In this document: one piece after another, positions 17,349 through 27,199 of the stretch
Layout of the letters: every line of letters starts with the position of its first letter
Numbering within the stretch: the first letter of the stretch is position 1
NCBI RefSeq assembly: GCF_001279005.1
Contig: NZ_LGCN01000040.1
Span: 62,001-126,000, forward strand
DNA length: 64,000 bases
Direction: 5' to 3'
Origin: Streptomyces caelestis
GTDB lineage: Bacteria; Actinomycetota; Actinomycetes; Streptomycetales; Streptomycetaceae
Made by a program: the position numbers and the translations under genes
Notes under the pieces: generated by a model
Told to the model about the DNA's origin: nothing
What the model saw: only the letters and a program-made list of their open reading frames with translations
The model's database searches: none

Positions 17349-18040
17349 ACGGCGCGCTCCATGTCCCGGGACTTCCCGTCGCGCACGACGACCTCGCGGT
17401 CGGAGTACGCGGCCACGCGCGCCTCGTGGGTGACGAGGACGACGGCGGCGTTGGTGGACCGGGCGGCCTCGGTGAGCAGCTCCATCACCCGCTCGCCGTT
17501 GAACGAGTCCAGCGCGCCGGTCGGCTCGTCGGCGAACAGCACCCGCGGGCCGGTGACCAGCGACCGGGCCACGGCGACCCGCTGGCCCTGACCGCCGGAG
17601 ACCTCGCCGGGGCGCTTCTTGCGGATGCCGTCGACCTCCAGGCGCTCCATCCAGGTCAGCGCGGCCCGCTCGGCCTCCTTGCGGGGCGTGCCGTTCAGCC
17701 GCAGCGGCAGGGCGACGTTCTCCACACAGGTGAGCTCCGGGACGAGCTGGCCGAACTGGAAGACGAAGCCGAACTCCGAGCGCCGCAGGGCGCTGCGCTC
17801 GGCGTCGCTCATCGCGGTCAGCTCGCGTCCGTTGTACAGGATCGACCCGGAGTCGGGGGTGACGATCCCGGCGAGGCAGTGCAGCAGCGTCGACTTGCCC
17901 GACCCGGAGGGCCCCATCACGGCGACGACCTCGCCGGGGTGGATGGAGAAGGCGGCGCCGTCGAGCGCGGTGGTCGGACCGTAGACCTTGCGCAGGTCCC
18001 GGGCGGCGAGCAGGGAACCGGCGGGAACGGGAGTGGTCAT
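17345..18040 (-). CDS. ABC transporter ATP-binding protein (LolD/MacB type)
   Basis: A 231-residue ABC ATPase with Walker A GPSGSGKSTLLHCLAG, a Q-loop at FQFGQLVPEL, signature VSGGQGQRVAVARSL, Walker B VLFADEPTGALDS and the switch His in LVTHEARVAAY. The PTGALDS sequence after Walker B is typical of the FtsX/MacB-partner class. Its start overlaps the padR stop by 4 bp and its stop overlaps the permease start, so all three genes are translationally coupled. Confidence 0.95.
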   Translation of the reverse strand: MTTPVPAGSLLAARDLRKVYGPTTALDGAAFSIHPGEVVAVMGPSGSGKSTLLHCLAGIVTPDSGSILYNGRELTAMSDAERSALRRSEFGFVFQFGQLVPELTCVENVALPLRLNGTPRKEAERAALTWMERLEVDGIRKKRPGEVSGGQGQRVAVARSLVTGPRVLFADEPTGALDSFNGERVMELLTEAARSTNAAVVLVTHEARVAAYSDREVVVRDGKSRDMERAV

Positions 18041-18561
18041 CGGGTCACCGCCGCGCGGAGCTTGTCGAGACGCGCCGCGGTCAGTTCCAGCCAGCGCAGG
18101 TCGGCTTCGAGGTGGAACAGGGCGTGGTCGCAGATGAGCTGGTCGGCGAGGTCGCCGGTGCGCTTGCGGTCGGTGAGGATCCGCATGCCGCGCAGGTGCT
18201 CCGAGCGCTGCGTGTCGAGGATGTCGGCGGCGTCCCGGCTGGTGAGCAGGGCGAGGACGACCTTGGTGTAGAGCGTGGACTGGAGGTACGGCTCCGGCTT
18301 CTCCGGTGTGGCGAGCCAGCGCTCGACATCGGTGATGCCGGCCTCGGTGATCGCGTACCGCTTCCGCTCGGGACCGCCGCCGGTCTCGATGCCGTCGACT
18401 TCGACGAGCCCGTTCTTCAGCAGGCGGGACATCGTCGAGTAGACCTGGCCGTAGTGCAGCGGCCGGTCGTGACCGAACTTCTCGTCGAAGGCCCGCTTCA
18501 GGTCGTAACCGTGACGCGGACCGGACTCCAGGAGTCCCAGGAGGGTGTGACCGATGGACAT
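18037..18561 (-). CDS. PadR family transcriptional regulator
   Basis: A protein of about 174 residues with a PadR N-terminal winged helix: LLGLLESGPRHGYDLKRAFD, HYGQVYSTMSRLLKNGLVEV, then ERKRYAITEAG. A C-terminal helical PadR_C-type dimer domain follows (YTKVVLALLTSRDAADILD, LEADLRWLELTAARL). The ATG at 18561 gives MSIGHTLLGLL; the longer frame to 18603 runs through the operator and is rejected. It is the first gene of the padR-ABC-FtsX operon and probably represses it through the palindromes just upstream. Confidence 0.92.
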   Translation of the reverse strand: MSIGHTLLGLLESGPRHGYDLKRAFDEKFGHDRPLHYGQVYSTMSRLLKNGLVEVDGIETGGGPERKRYAITEAGITDVERWLATPEKPEPYLQSTLYTKVVLALLTSRDAADILDTQRSEHLRGMRILTDRKRTGDLADQLICDHALFHLEADLRWLELTAARLDKLRAAVTR

Positions 18562-18572
18562 GCGGAGCACTC

Positions 18573-18603
18573 TACACACGGTGTATACGCGGTGTGTATA
18601 CAC
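18573..18603. promoter_or_regulatory. Palindrome cluster, probable PadR operator
   Basis: The region from 12 to 42 bp before padR holds overlapping palindromes: tacac-acg-gtgta (18573-18585), gtatac (18583-18588) and gtgtatacac (18594-18603), with tacacac/gtgtgta as outer arms at 18573-18579 and 18592-18598. Repeated TACAC/GTGTA half-sites in front of an autoregulated padR operon fit an operator. Confidence 0.6.
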
Positions 18604-18709
18604 CCCGGGCGCAGAGCGCGGGCGAGGGCGGGAAAGCGCAGGTGGGGGCCGATTGTCACGGTTCCGCTACCGGGGGCCGGGCGTGCTCGGCCCGCCCGGG
18701 CGGGGCCGT

Positions 18710-18964
18710 TCAGGTCGAAGGGGGCCCGGGGGCGGACCCCCCGGGGGGACGGCCGCGGCGGGGCAGGGGTCCCACCTCGCCGGGCAGTCTCCCGGCCTCC
18801 GCGAGGGCCCGCCGCAGCAGGAACTCGATCTGCGCGTTCGCCGAGCGCAGCTCGTCGTTGGCCCAGCGCGCCAGCGCCTCGTACACCGACGGGTCCAGCC
18901 GCAGCAGCACCTGCTTGCGCTGCGGCCGGCCCTGGGGGGCCGAGCCCCCGGACGGAGTCGTCAC
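18710..18964 (-). CDS. Small ribbon-helix-helix-like protein
   Basis: An 84-residue basic protein. KQVLLRLDPSVYEALARWA followed by NAQIEFLLRRALAEAG is the strand-helix-helix pattern of Arc/MetJ-type DNA-binding proteins, where the first strand (QVLLRL) inserts into the major groove. The C-terminal 25 residues are Pro/Gly-rich. Its ATG overlaps the SPFH stop by 4 bp. It may autoregulate the pair, or act as an antitoxin-like partner, though no toxin is adjacent. Confidence 0.7.
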   Translation of the reverse strand: MTTPSGGSAPQGRPQRKQVLLRLDPSVYEALARWANDELRSANAQIEFLLRRALAEAGRLPGEVGPLPRRGRPPGGSAPGPPST

Positions 18965-19896
18965 TGGTAGAGCGTCCCGGTGTTGAGGACCGGCTGCGCG
19001 GAGCGGTCACCGCACAGCACCACCATCAGGTTGGACACCATCGCCGCCTTCCGTTCGGGGTCCAGCTCCACGATGTCCTGCTCGGCGATCCGGGCCAGCG
19101 CCGACTCCACCATGCCCACGGCGCCCTCCACGATCTTCTGCCGCGCCGCCACGACCGCGCCGGCCTGCTGCCGCTGGAGCATCGCCGAGGCGATCTCGGG
19201 GGCGTACGCGAGGTGGGTGAACCGGGACTCGATGATCTGCACCCCGGCCGCCTCCACGCGCGCGTGCAGTTCGACGGCGAGCTTCTCGGTGATCTCCTCG
19301 GCGTTGCCGCGCAGCGACAGGCCGTCCTCGTCGTGGGCGTCGTAGGGGTACTCGATGGCGATGTGCCGCACGGCCGCCTCGGTCTGGGTGGAGACGAACT
19401 CGACGTAGTCGTCGACCTCGAAGGTCGCCTGCGCGGTGTCCTCCACCCGCCACACCACGACCGCGGCCAGCTCGATCGGGTTGCCGTAGGCGTCGTTCAC
19501 CTTCAGGACCGCGGTCTCGTGGTTGCGCACCCGCGTCGATATCTTCCGGCGCGAGGTGAGGGGGTTCACCCAGCGCAGCCCGTCCTGCCGGATCGTGCCC
19601 CGGTAGCGGCCGAAGAGCTGCACCACCCGCGCCTCGCCCGGCGCCACCATGTTCAGCCCGCACATCGCGAGGAACGCGGCGACGGCGACCAGGACGCCGC
19701 CGATGATCAGTACGGCCTTGGCGCCGGCCCCGGTGACCGCCGTGGCGGTGACGATCAGTCCGGTGCCGAGCAGCAGACCGACCAGGCCGAGCAGCAGGGC
19801 CAGCCCGCCGCCGATGCTGTGCGCCGCGAACTCCCGCACGCGTGGGGCCGGCATCTCGGGCACATCGGCCGTGACCTGCGTGTCGTGTGTGGACAT
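18961..19896 (-). CDS. SPFH (band 7/prohibitin) domain membrane protein
   Basis: A 311-residue protein. Two hydrophobic segments (about 30-52 [20 protein letters not shown] and 62-85) anchor it. The SPFH domain runs from about 85 to 265: [60 protein letters not shown] and the helix [21 protein letters not shown] terminal amphipathic/coiled region ([20 protein letters not shown]) supports oligomerisation. SPFH proteins organise membrane microdomains. The upstream region has several TAGC/GCTA steps (ctagctaagtgatagcac near 19945-19965) that may be an operator. Confidence 0.9.
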   Translation of the reverse strand: MSTHDTQVTADVPEMPAPRVREFAAHSIGGGLALLLGLVGLLLGTGLIVTATAVTGAGAKAVLIIGGVLVAVAAFLAMCGLNMVAPGEARVVQLFGRYRGTIRQDGLRWVNPLTSRRKISTRVRNHETAVLKVNDAYGNPIELAAVVVWRVEDTAQATFEVDDYVEFVSTQTEAAVRHIAIEYPYDAHDEDGLSLRGNAEEITEKLAVELHARVEAAGVQIIESRFTHLAYAPEIASAMLQRQQAGAVVAARQKIVEGAVGMVESALARIAEQDIVELDPERKAAMVSNLMVVLCGDRSAQPVLNTGTLYQ

Positions 19897-20156
19897 GGGT
19901 GATCCCCCGTTTCTCCGGGCGCTCGCCGAGCGGCTAGCACCTGCCTAGCTAAGTGATAGCACTTTACCCGATCACGGCAACCTCACACCCCTCTCGCACG
20001 TCGGTTCCATTGGGTCAGGTGCTGATTCTCACGCCCGTAAAGGTGGGATCGGCGGCTCTTTGTCATAGCTCCCGGTGTTAGCTTTCTGAGCTGACCCGAG
20101 CGGCGAACTGGTGTGGCCACAGAGCACACACGAACGAAGCGGAGCGGAACGGACGC

Positions 20157-22448
20157 ATGGGACGAGCGGAAGAAAGACGCGCACGACAGCGCGGTGGGCG
20201 CCGTGCGGCACCCCAGGGCCGTTCGTCGGGCACGGCCGGCCGCGGCGGCATACGCCGCCTCTTCACCTGGAAGAAGATCCTCGGCACGTTCTTCGGCCTC
20301 TGCCTGCTCGGCATGGGCGCCTTCATCGTGCTGTACATGATGATCGACATCCCCGAGGGGAACGCCGACGCCGAGCTGCAGAGCAACGTCTACGAGTACA
20401 GCGACGGCAGCATCATGGCCCGCACGGGCGAGCGCAACCGCGAGATCGTCGACCTGGCGAAGGTGCCCAAGGACGTCCAGCGCGCCTTCGTCGCCGCCGA
20501 GAACAAGTCCTTCTACAAGGACTCCGGCGTCGACCTCAGGGGCACCGCGCGCGGCCTGCTCAACACGGTCTCGGGCAAGGGCGCGCAGGGCGGTTCGACG
20601 ATCACCCAGCAGTACGTCAAGAACTACTACCTGACGCAGGAACAGACCGTCACCCGCAAGCTGAAGGAACTGGTCATCTCCCTGAAGCTGGACCGGGAGA
20701 AGTCCAAGGACTACATCCTCGCCGGCTACATCAACACCAGCTACTACGGCCGCGGCGCCTACGGCGTCCAGGCCGCCGCGCAGGCCTACTACCGCGTCGA
20801 CGCCGAGGACCTGACCGTCGAGCAGGGGGCGTACCTCGCCGCGCTGCTCCAGGCGCCGAACCAGTACGACTGGGCGATCGCCAGCGACACCGGCAAGAGG
20901 CTCGTCCAGGAGCGCTGGAACTACGTCCTGGACAACATGGTCGAGCAGAAGTGGCTGGACCGGGCCGACCGCCAGGGCATGAAGTTCCCGGTGCCCGAGG
21001 AGCCCAAGGCCGCCCCCGGCATGGAGGGCCAGACCGGATACCTGGTCGAGGCCGCCAACGCCGCGCTCAAGCGGCAGCTCGTCGCCCAGGGCACCGCCGA
21101 GGACATGAAGCAGGCCGACGCCATGCTGGACCTCGGCGGCTACACCGTCACGCTCAACATCGACAAGAAGAAGCAGAAGGCGCTGGAGGAGGCGGTCAAG
21201 ACCAAGCTCACCAGCAAGCTGGACCCCGACAAGCGCGAGGTCGACGCCGACGTCCAGGCCGGCGCCGTCTCCGTCGACCCGAAGACGGGCGCGGTCGTGG
21301 CGATGTACGGCGGCGTGGACTACGTGAAGCACTACACCAACAACGCCACCCGTGACGACTACCAGGCCGCCTCGACCTTCAAGCCGGTGATCCTCGCCGC
21401 GGCCGTGGACCAGGACGCCGAGACCCAGGACGGCGTGCCGATCACGGCGAACACGCTGTACGACGGCACGAGCGAGCGGCCCGTGCTGGACGGCGGCAAG
21501 GAGGTCGGCTTCGCGCCGCCCAACGAGGACGACCGGAGTTACGGCGACATCACCGTCCAGGAGGCGATGAACAAGTCCGTCAACTCGGTCTTCGCGCAGA
21601 TGGGCATCGACGTCGGCATGACCGAGGTGGTCGGGACCGCGGGCGAACTCGGCATGGAGACCGAGGGCATGGAGGCCGTCCCCGCGCAGACCCTGGGCAG
21701 TATGGGCGCGAGCCCGCTGGAGATGGCCGGCGTCTACGCCACCCTCGACAACCACGGCAAGAAGGTCACCCCGGCGATCGTGAAGTCAGTCGAGCACAAG
21801 GACCGCGCGGTCGAGTTCCCCGACCCGGTCGGCGAGCAGGTCATCAGCCGCGAGGCCGCCGACACGGTGACCTCCGTGCTGACCGGTGTGGTCGACGACG
21901 GTACGGCCAAGACGTCCGTGCGGGAGAACCCGCTGCGCAACGGCCAGGAGGTCGCCGGCAAGACGGGTACGTCCGACAACAACAAGTCGGCCTGGTTCAC
22001 CGGCTTCACGCCCGAACTGGTCACCTCGGTCGGTCTGTTCGGCGAGGACGCGAAGAGCGGCGAGCAGGTCCCGATGTACGAGGCGGCCGGCGTCGACTAC
22101 CGCGTCAACGGCGGCGGCCCCCCGGCGGAGATCTGGGCCGCGTACACCTTCGGCGTCATGGACGAGGTCACCGAGTTCGACCTGGACACCAAGCAGGGCA
22201 ACGCGGTGAAGAAGCCGAGCAGCTCGCCGTCCGTCTCGCAGTCGCCGTCCGGGACGCCGAGCGACGAGCCGACGAGCGAGGAGCCGACCACCGAGGCGCC
22301 GCCGGAGACCTCCGCGCCGCCGAGCTCCGCGCCGCCGAGCTCCGCGCCGCCGACGTCGGAACCGTCGGCGGACCCGACGACCTCCGCACCGCCGACGTTC
22401 GAGCTCCCGGGGGGCCCGGAGGACCCGGGGGACGACGAGGAGCAGTAG
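20157..22448 (+). CDS. Class A penicillin-binding protein (transglycosylase/transpeptidase)
   Basis: A 763-residue bifunctional murein synthase. A basic cytoplasmic N-terminus and one membrane helix (about 40-63) precede the GT51 domain: Glu115 in AAENKSFYKDSG (variant of EDxxFxxHxG), then GGSTITQQYVKNYYL and RKLKELVISLKLDREKSKD. The transpeptidase has Ser406 in STFKP (SxxK), SVN at 474-476 and KTGTSDN near 600. The last 90 residues are Ser/Pro/Thr-rich with repeated PPSSAP units and probably traverse the wall. The ATG at 20157 sits about 10 bp after AGCGGAACGG, a weak ribosome site. It stands alone between an SPFH pair and a convergent phosphatase gene. Confidence 0.93.
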   Translation: MGRAEERRARQRGGRRAAPQGRSSGTAGRGGIRRLFTWKKILGTFFGLCLLGMGAFIVLYMMIDIPEGNADAELQSNVYEYSDGSIMARTGERNREIVDLAKVPKDVQRAFVAAENKSFYKDSGVDLRGTARGLLNTVSGKGAQGGSTITQQYVKNYYLTQEQTVTRKLKELVISLKLDREKSKDYILAGYINTSYYGRGAYGVQAAAQAYYRVDAEDLTVEQGAYLAALLQAPNQYDWAIASDTGKRLVQERWNYVLDNMVEQKWLDRADRQGMKFPVPEEPKAAPGMEGQTGYLVEAANAALKRQLVAQGTAEDMKQADAMLDLGGYTVTLNIDKKKQKALEEAVKTKLTSKLDPDKREVDADVQAGAVSVDPKTGAVVAMYGGVDYVKHYTNNATRDDYQAASTFKPVILAAAVDQDAETQDGVPITANTLYDGTSERPVLDGGKEVGFAPPNEDDRSYGDITVQEAMNKSVNSVFAQMGIDVGMTEVVGTAGELGMETEGMEAVPAQTLGSMGASPLEMAGVYATLDNHGKKVTPAIVKSVEHKDRAVEFPDPVGEQVISREAADTVTSVLTGVVDDGTAKTSVRENPLRNGQEVAGKTGTSDNNKSAWFTGFTPELVTSVGLFGEDAKSGEQVPMYEAAGVDYRVNGGGPPAEIWAAYTFGVMDEVTEFDLDTKQGNAVKKPSSSPSVSQSPSGTPSDEPTSEEPTTEAPPETSAPPSSAPPSSAPPTSEPSADPTTSAPPTFELPGGPEDPGDDEEQ

Positions 22449-22461
22449 ACGGAGAACGAGC

Positions 22462-22491
22462 GGGGCGCCCGGTGATCACACCGGGCGCCCC
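22462..22491. terminator. Bidirectional terminator, PBP and SpoIIE-type genes
   Basis: Perfect 13-bp arms at 22462-22474 and 22479-22491 with a 4-nt atca loop, between two convergent genes. The plus side is followed by tt only. Confidence 0.75.
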
Positions 22492-22512
22492 TTCGTCACG
22501 TCGTACGGCGGT

Positions 22513-24639
22513 TCAGCCGTGGTTCAGCTCGAACCACACCACCTTGCCCGTGCTCAGCCGGGTCGCGCCCCAGCGCCGGGCCAGCCGGTTCACCAGGTAC
22601 AGCCCGCGCCCGCCCTCGTCCGTGGCCCGCGCCTGCCGCAGCCGCGGCAGCTGGGGCACGTCGTCGCCGACCTCGCAGCGCAGCACGTCGGTGCGCAGCA
22701 GCCGCAGCGTGACCGGCCGCGTGGCGTACCGCACGGCGTTGGTCACCACCTCGCTGACCAGCAGCTCGACGGAGTCGCTCAGCTCCTCCATGCCCCAGCG
22801 GGACAGTGCCCGCCGGGCGAGGCGGCGGGCCCGGCCGGGGGCCGCGTCCTCCGGCTCCAGGAACCAGTACGCCACGTCGCTCGGCGCGATCCCGTCGAAG
22901 CGGGCGGCGAGCAGCGCGATGTCGTCGTCCCGGTCGCCCGGACCGAGCATGTCGAGCACCTCGTCGCACAGCGCCTCAAGGGGCGGCGGGTGATCGGGCC
23001 CGGTCAGCTGCGCGGTCGCGGCGAGCTTCTCCCGCAGCTGCTCGATCCCGGTCCACACGTCCCGCAGCCGGGACTCCACCAGGCCGTCGGTGTAGAGCAG
23101 CAGGGTCGCCCCGGCGGGCGCGTCCAGCTCCACGGCCTCGAAGTCCACCCCGCCCACGCCGATCGGGGCGCCCGCGGGCACCCGCAGCACCTCGGCCCGG
23201 CCGCCCAGTTCCAGCAGGACGGGCGGCGGGTGGCCGGCGTTGGCGATGGTGATGCGGTGCGACACCGGGTCGTACACCGCGTACAGGCAGGTCGCCATGC
23301 GGTCCACGCCGAGCCGCTGCGCCTGTTCGTCGAGGTGGTGCAGCACCTCCTGCGGGGGCAGGTCGAGCCCGGCCAGGGTCTGCGCGGTGGTGCGCAGCTG
23401 GCCCATGATCGCCGCCGAGGTCATGGAGTGCCCCATGACGTCGCCGACCACCAGCGCGACCCGGCTGCCGGGCAGCGGGATGGCGTCGTACCAGTCGCCG
23501 CCGACCCGCGCGGTCTCCGCGGCCGGCAGGTACCGGGACGCCAGCCGCACGCCGGTGCAGCGCGGCAGGTTCTCCGGCAGCATCGTGCGCTGCAGCTCGT
23601 CCGCGATGTACGCCTCCCGCCCGTACAGCACCGCCTTGTCGATGCCGAGGGCGCTGTGCGTGGCGAGCTGCGCGGCGACCAGCAGGTCGTCGGCCTCGAA
23701 CGGGATGCGCTCCGGGCGGCGCAGGAACAGCGCCGCGCCGATCACCCGCCGCCGGCCGCGCAGCGGCGCGAGGATCGCCCGCTGCCCGTCCGGTACGGCC
23801 GACGCGCCCTCCTCGCCGAGCAGTTCGGGCAGTGCGGCGCGGGCCGCGGGCGCGTCCGTGAACACCGGCCGTACACCGCGCAGCACCTCGGCGAGCGCGC
23901 TGCCGGGCCGCACCGTGCACAGCTCCGCGCCGACCGAGTCCAGCTCGGACGGCTCCGGCGGCGCGACCGGGGTGAACCCGCCCTCGGTGTCCCGCTCGGC
24001 CGGGATCCGGTCGGTGCGGCGCAGCCGCAGCACCAGCGGGCCGGTGGGCCGCTCGTCGCCGACCGGCAGCGGATCGCGCAGGTAGACCAGGATCGCGTCG
24101 GAGAAGGTGGGCACGGTGGCCCGGCACAGCCCCATCACGATCTCGTCCAGGTCGATGCCGCGGGCGATCCGCCGGGTCGCGGCGCCGACGAACCGCAGCC
24201 GGTCCCCGTCCCGTCGCATCGGTGTGGGCCGGCCGGGCTGGGCGAGCTGCCCGGTACGCCGCTCCGTGCCGTCGGGGCCCACGACCGGCTGCACCGGAAT
24301 GCCCTCGGGCGCGGGACGCGGCCGGTGCGTGTCCGGCCCGGCGCCCTGCCCGGCACCCGGCTGGGAGTGCTCGGAGCCGGGCCCGGCCGCCGGGTCCTGA
24401 CCGGTGTCGCCGGGCGTCACCGTGTCCGGCGACGCGGCCCCCGACGGTTCCGGGGACGCGGCCCCGGACGCGGGAGGCTCGTCGCCGGAACGGCCCTGTA
24501 CGGGTAAGGCGGCCCCGGTGCCCGGCACACGCTCCGGTGGCGGGGTACGCAGGAGCGCCCCGCGGGGATCCGCGGGGTCGACGCCCGGCTGCGGGCGTTC
24601 GAAGGAGGTCGGCTGCTCCGTCACGCGTGTCGAGTCCAT
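22513..24639 (-). CDS. GAF/PP2C (SpoIIE) phosphatase with HATPase anti-sigma-like domain
   Basis: A 708-residue regulatory protein. Residues 1-150 are disordered (Pro/Gly/Ala). About 160-345 is a GAF-type sensor (RLRFVGAATRRIARGIDLDE, ILAPLRGRRRVIGAALFLRR). The SpoIIE PP2C domain, about 370-570, keeps its metal ligands in GGDWYDAIPLPG, LVVGDVMGHSMTSAAIMG and LLLYTDGLVE. The C-terminal kinase-like ATPase domain (about 585-708) has ELLVSEVVTNAVRYA and GRGLYLVNRLARRWGA. Such proteins dephosphorylate anti-sigma-factor antagonists and may also phosphorylate them. No sigma factor is adjacent. Confidence 0.92.
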   Translation of the reverse strand: MDSTRVTEQPTSFERPQPGVDPADPRGALLRTPPPERVPGTGAALPVQGRSGDEPPASGAASPEPSGAASPDTVTPGDTGQDPAAGPGSEHSQPGAGQGAGPDTHRPRPAPEGIPVQPVVGPDGTERRTGQLAQPGRPTPMRRDGDRLRFVGAATRRIARGIDLDEIVMGLCRATVPTFSDAILVYLRDPLPVGDERPTGPLVLRLRRTDRIPAERDTEGGFTPVAPPEPSELDSVGAELCTVRPGSALAEVLRGVRPVFTDAPAARAALPELLGEEGASAVPDGQRAILAPLRGRRRVIGAALFLRRPERIPFEADDLLVAAQLATHSALGIDKAVLYGREAYIADELQRTMLPENLPRCTGVRLASRYLPAAETARVGGDWYDAIPLPGSRVALVVGDVMGHSMTSAAIMGQLRTTAQTLAGLDLPPQEVLHHLDEQAQRLGVDRMATCLYAVYDPVSHRITIANAGHPPPVLLELGGRAEVLRVPAGAPIGVGGVDFEAVELDAPAGATLLLYTDGLVESRLRDVWTGIEQLREKLAATAQLTGPDHPPPLEALCDEVLDMLGPGDRDDDIALLAARFDGIAPSDVAYWFLEPEDAAPGRARRLARRALSRWGMEELSDSVELLVSEVVTNAVRYATRPVTLRLLRTDVLRCEVGDDVPQLPRLRQARATDEGGRGLYLVNRLARRWGATRLSTGKVVWFELNHG

Positions 24640-24913
24640 CCGTCCGGCGCACGCCGTGCGCGCGGTTCGTCCCGCCGGAACTCCGATACCCGGAATACGT
24701 GCCCCCGGAACGGATTTCCCGCGTGGTCAGAGGTTGTTCCTGTGCCGCCGGCCGGCCGTTCCCGGCCGGCGCCGGTGTTTCCGTACCCCTCGCTCACGTC
24801 CTGCCGCCCCTCGGTGACGATCGGTCAAGCCTGGTGCGCGTTCCGGTGATTGCTGCCCCGCACCCTTGCGGAGGACGATCCTACGTTTCCTGCCCGGGGG
24901 CGCAGCAAGGGTC

Positions 24914-25591
24914 TCACGAGGACGCATGCGCCGGAGTGCGGTCCCAGTCCCGTGGCAGTGACGGTACCGTCCACGACGGGTCCGGGCGCCAGTTCTCCCA
25001 CCCGTCGGCGAACGGCGGCCCCCAGGACTCGATCACCGTCACCGCGGCCCGTCCGGCCTCCCGCACCCTCCCGGCCAGCGCGGAGTCGACCAGACCGTCC
25101 CGCCGGGCCTGCGCGAACTCGTCCTCGTCCAGCCAGGACCAGTTCCGGTCCGGGCGCACGGAGATGTCCAGGAAGTGATCCTCGGAGTCCACCCCGCCCG
25201 CCCAGCGGGCCAGCGGCTCCTCCAGGTTCACGTACCAGTTCTTGAACCGCCAGCCCGGCTCCCAGAACAGCCACACCGACCAGGGATCGCCGGGCCGGGC
25301 CAGCTTCAGCACGCCGGTGCCCAGCCAGCGGCCCCGCCCCACCGTGCGCGGCTTGGTGTACCGGGTGCCCAGCGGCTCCCGGTGCACCGGCGTGCCGTCG
25401 GCGAGCACCGGCTTCACGCACTCGGTACCGGGCGCCATCCACACCGCGAGCAGTTCCGGGTCGTCGCGCACGACCGTGACGGGGCGCGCGATGTGGATGC
25501 GCGCGCCGCCGTTCTCCCGGTACCGCCACAGGATCTGTGCCCCGGGCGCCCAGTGTCCGGCCGTCCCGCCCGCTTCCTCTTCTGCGCGCAT
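24914..25591 (-). CDS. DUF402 domain protein
   Basis: A protein of about 225 residues with the DUF402 fold: GAQILWRYRENGGARIHIAR, VSVWLFWEPGWRFKNWYVNL, HFLDISVRPDRNWSWLDEDE. DUF402 includes nucleoside phosphatases such as FomD, where these Trp/Asp-rich strands form the metal site; activity here is not known. GGAGGGCGGAG precedes the ATG at 25591. An ATG at 25612 lies 6 bp after a TACTAT -10-like box and could be the transcription start or a leaderless start, adding seven residues. It is transcribed toward the SpoIIE-type gene, 274 bp away. Confidence 0.8.
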   Translation of the reverse strand: MRAEEEAGGTAGHWAPGAQILWRYRENGGARIHIARPVTVVRDDPELLAVWMAPGTECVKPVLADGTPVHREPLGTRYTKPRTVGRGRWLGTGVLKLARPGDPWSVWLFWEPGWRFKNWYVNLEEPLARWAGGVDSEDHFLDISVRPDRNWSWLDEDEFAQARRDGLVDSALAGRVREAGRAAVTVIESWGPPFADGWENWRPDPSWTVPSLPRDWDRTPAHASS

Positions 25592-25685
25592 CGTCGCTCC
25601 GCCCTCCGCCATGGCCAGATAGTAGGCGCCCCGGCCCTACGACGCCGTGGCGCCCCGTCACGGTTCACACCCGGTGCGCGAGGTT

Positions 25686-27089
25686 TCACGGGCGCGTCAT
25701 GCGCAGGACGTCCAGCGCCTCGTCGAGCTGTTCGACGGTGAGGTCGCCGCGCTCGACGTAGCCGCCCTCCAGGACCACCTGCCGGATGGTCTTCCGCTCG
25801 GCCAGGGACTTCTTGGCGACCTTGGCGGCCTCCTCGTAGCCGAGGTACTTGTTGAGCGGGGTGACCACGGACGGCGAGGACTCGGCGTACTCCCGGGCGC
25901 GTTCCCGGTGCGCGACGATCCCGTCGACGGTGCGGTCGGCGAGCAGCCGGGAGACGCCTGCGAGCAGCCGCACCGACTCCAGCACGTTCTTCGCGATGAC
26001 CGGCAGCATGACGTTGAGCTCGAAGTTGCCGGAGGCGCCGGCCGCGGCGACGGTCGCGTCGTTGCCGGTGACCTGCGCGCACACCATGAGCACGGCCTCC
26101 GGGATCACCGGGTTGACCTTGCCGGGCATGATCGAGGAGCCGGGCTGGAGATCGGGCAGACCGATCTCGGCGAGGCCGGTGCGCGGTCCCGACGCCATCC
26201 ACCGCAGGTCGTTCGCGATCTTCGTCAGCCCGACGGCGACGGTGCGCAGCTGCCCGCTGGTCTCCACGACGCCGTCCCGGGCGCCCTGCGCCTCGAAGTG
26301 GTCGCGCGCCTCGGTCAGCGGCAGCCCGGTCGCGCGGGCGACCTCCTCGATGACGGCGGCGGCGAACCCCGGCGGGGTGTTGATGCCGGTGCCGACGGCG
26401 GTCCCGCCCAGCGGCAGCTCGGCCAGGCGCGGCAGGGAGGCGTTCAGCCGCTCGATCCCGTACCGCATCTGGGCCGCGTACCCGCCGAACTCCTGGCCCA
26501 GCGTCACCGGGGTGGCGTCCATCAGGTGGGTCCGTCCGGACTTCACCACGTCGGCGAACTCCTCGGCCTTGCGCTCCAGGGACGCGGCGAGGTGGTCGAG
26601 GGCCGGAATCAGGTCGCGGGTGACGGCGGCGGTCGCGGCGATGTGGAGGGACGACGGGAAGACGTCGTTGGACGACTGCGAGGCGTTGACGTGGTCGTTG
26701 GGGTGCACGTCCCGCCCCAGCCGTTCGGTGGCGAGCGTGGCGATGACCTCGTTGGCGTTCATGTTGGAGGAGGTCCCGGAGCCCGTCTGGAACACGTCGA
26801 CGGGGAAGTGCTCGTCCCACCGGCCCTCGGCGACCTCGCCGGCCGCCTCCTGGATCGCCTCGGCGACGTCCTCGTCCAGCACCCCGAGCCGGGCGTTCAC
26901 CTTGGCAGCGGCGCCCTTGATCCGGGCCAGGGCCTCGATGTGGGCGCGCTCCAGGCGCTGCCCGGAGACCGGGAAGTTCTCCACGGCGCGCTGGGTCTGC
27001 GCGCGCCACTTGGCGTCGGCCGGTACCCTCACCTCCCCCATGGAGTCGTGCTCGACGCGGTAGTGCCGGTCGTCGTCCGTGGTCGTCAT
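25686..27089 (-). CDS. fumC: Fumarate hydratase, class II
   Basis: A 467-residue iron-independent fumarase of the aspartase/fumarase superfamily, converting fumarate to malate in the TCA cycle. Signatures: [48 protein letters not shown] and the superfamily motif [11 protein letters not shown] with its catalytic Ser loop. The ATG at 27089 has CGGAGGT seven bases upstream; the frame upstream of it overlaps the peptidase gene and is a shadow. A class I fumarase lies 1.8 kb away in the same orientation. Confidence 0.96.
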   Translation of the reverse strand: MTTTDDDRHYRVEHDSMGEVRVPADAKWRAQTQRAVENFPVSGQRLERAHIEALARIKGAAAKVNARLGVLDEDVAEAIQEAAGEVAEGRWDEHFPVDVFQTGSGTSSNMNANEVIATLATERLGRDVHPNDHVNASQSSNDVFPSSLHIAATAAVTRDLIPALDHLAASLERKAEEFADVVKSGRTHLMDATPVTLGQEFGGYAAQMRYGIERLNASLPRLAELPLGGTAVGTGINTPPGFAAAVIEEVARATGLPLTEARDHFEAQGARDGVVETSGQLRTVAVGLTKIANDLRWMASGPRTGLAEIGLPDLQPGSSIMPGKVNPVIPEAVLMVCAQVTGNDATVAAAGASGNFELNVMLPVIAKNVLESVRLLAGVSRLLADRTVDGIVAHRERAREYAESSPSVVTPLNKYLGYEEAAKVAKKSLAERKTIRQVVLEGGYVERGDLTVEQLDEALDVLRMTRP

Positions 27090-27199
27090 CGTCGTACCTC
27101 CGAGCATGCACAGCAGCCGTGTCCGACGAGCGTATTCCCGGACGGCCGCCGCCCCACCGCAGGAGGAGCGCGGCGGGGCGGCGGTCCCGTGGGGGGAGG

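Noticed and set aside
22519..24507. 662-codon open frame on the plus strand
   Set aside because: Antisense shadow of the GAF-SpoIIE-ATPase gene, which has clear catalytic motifs.
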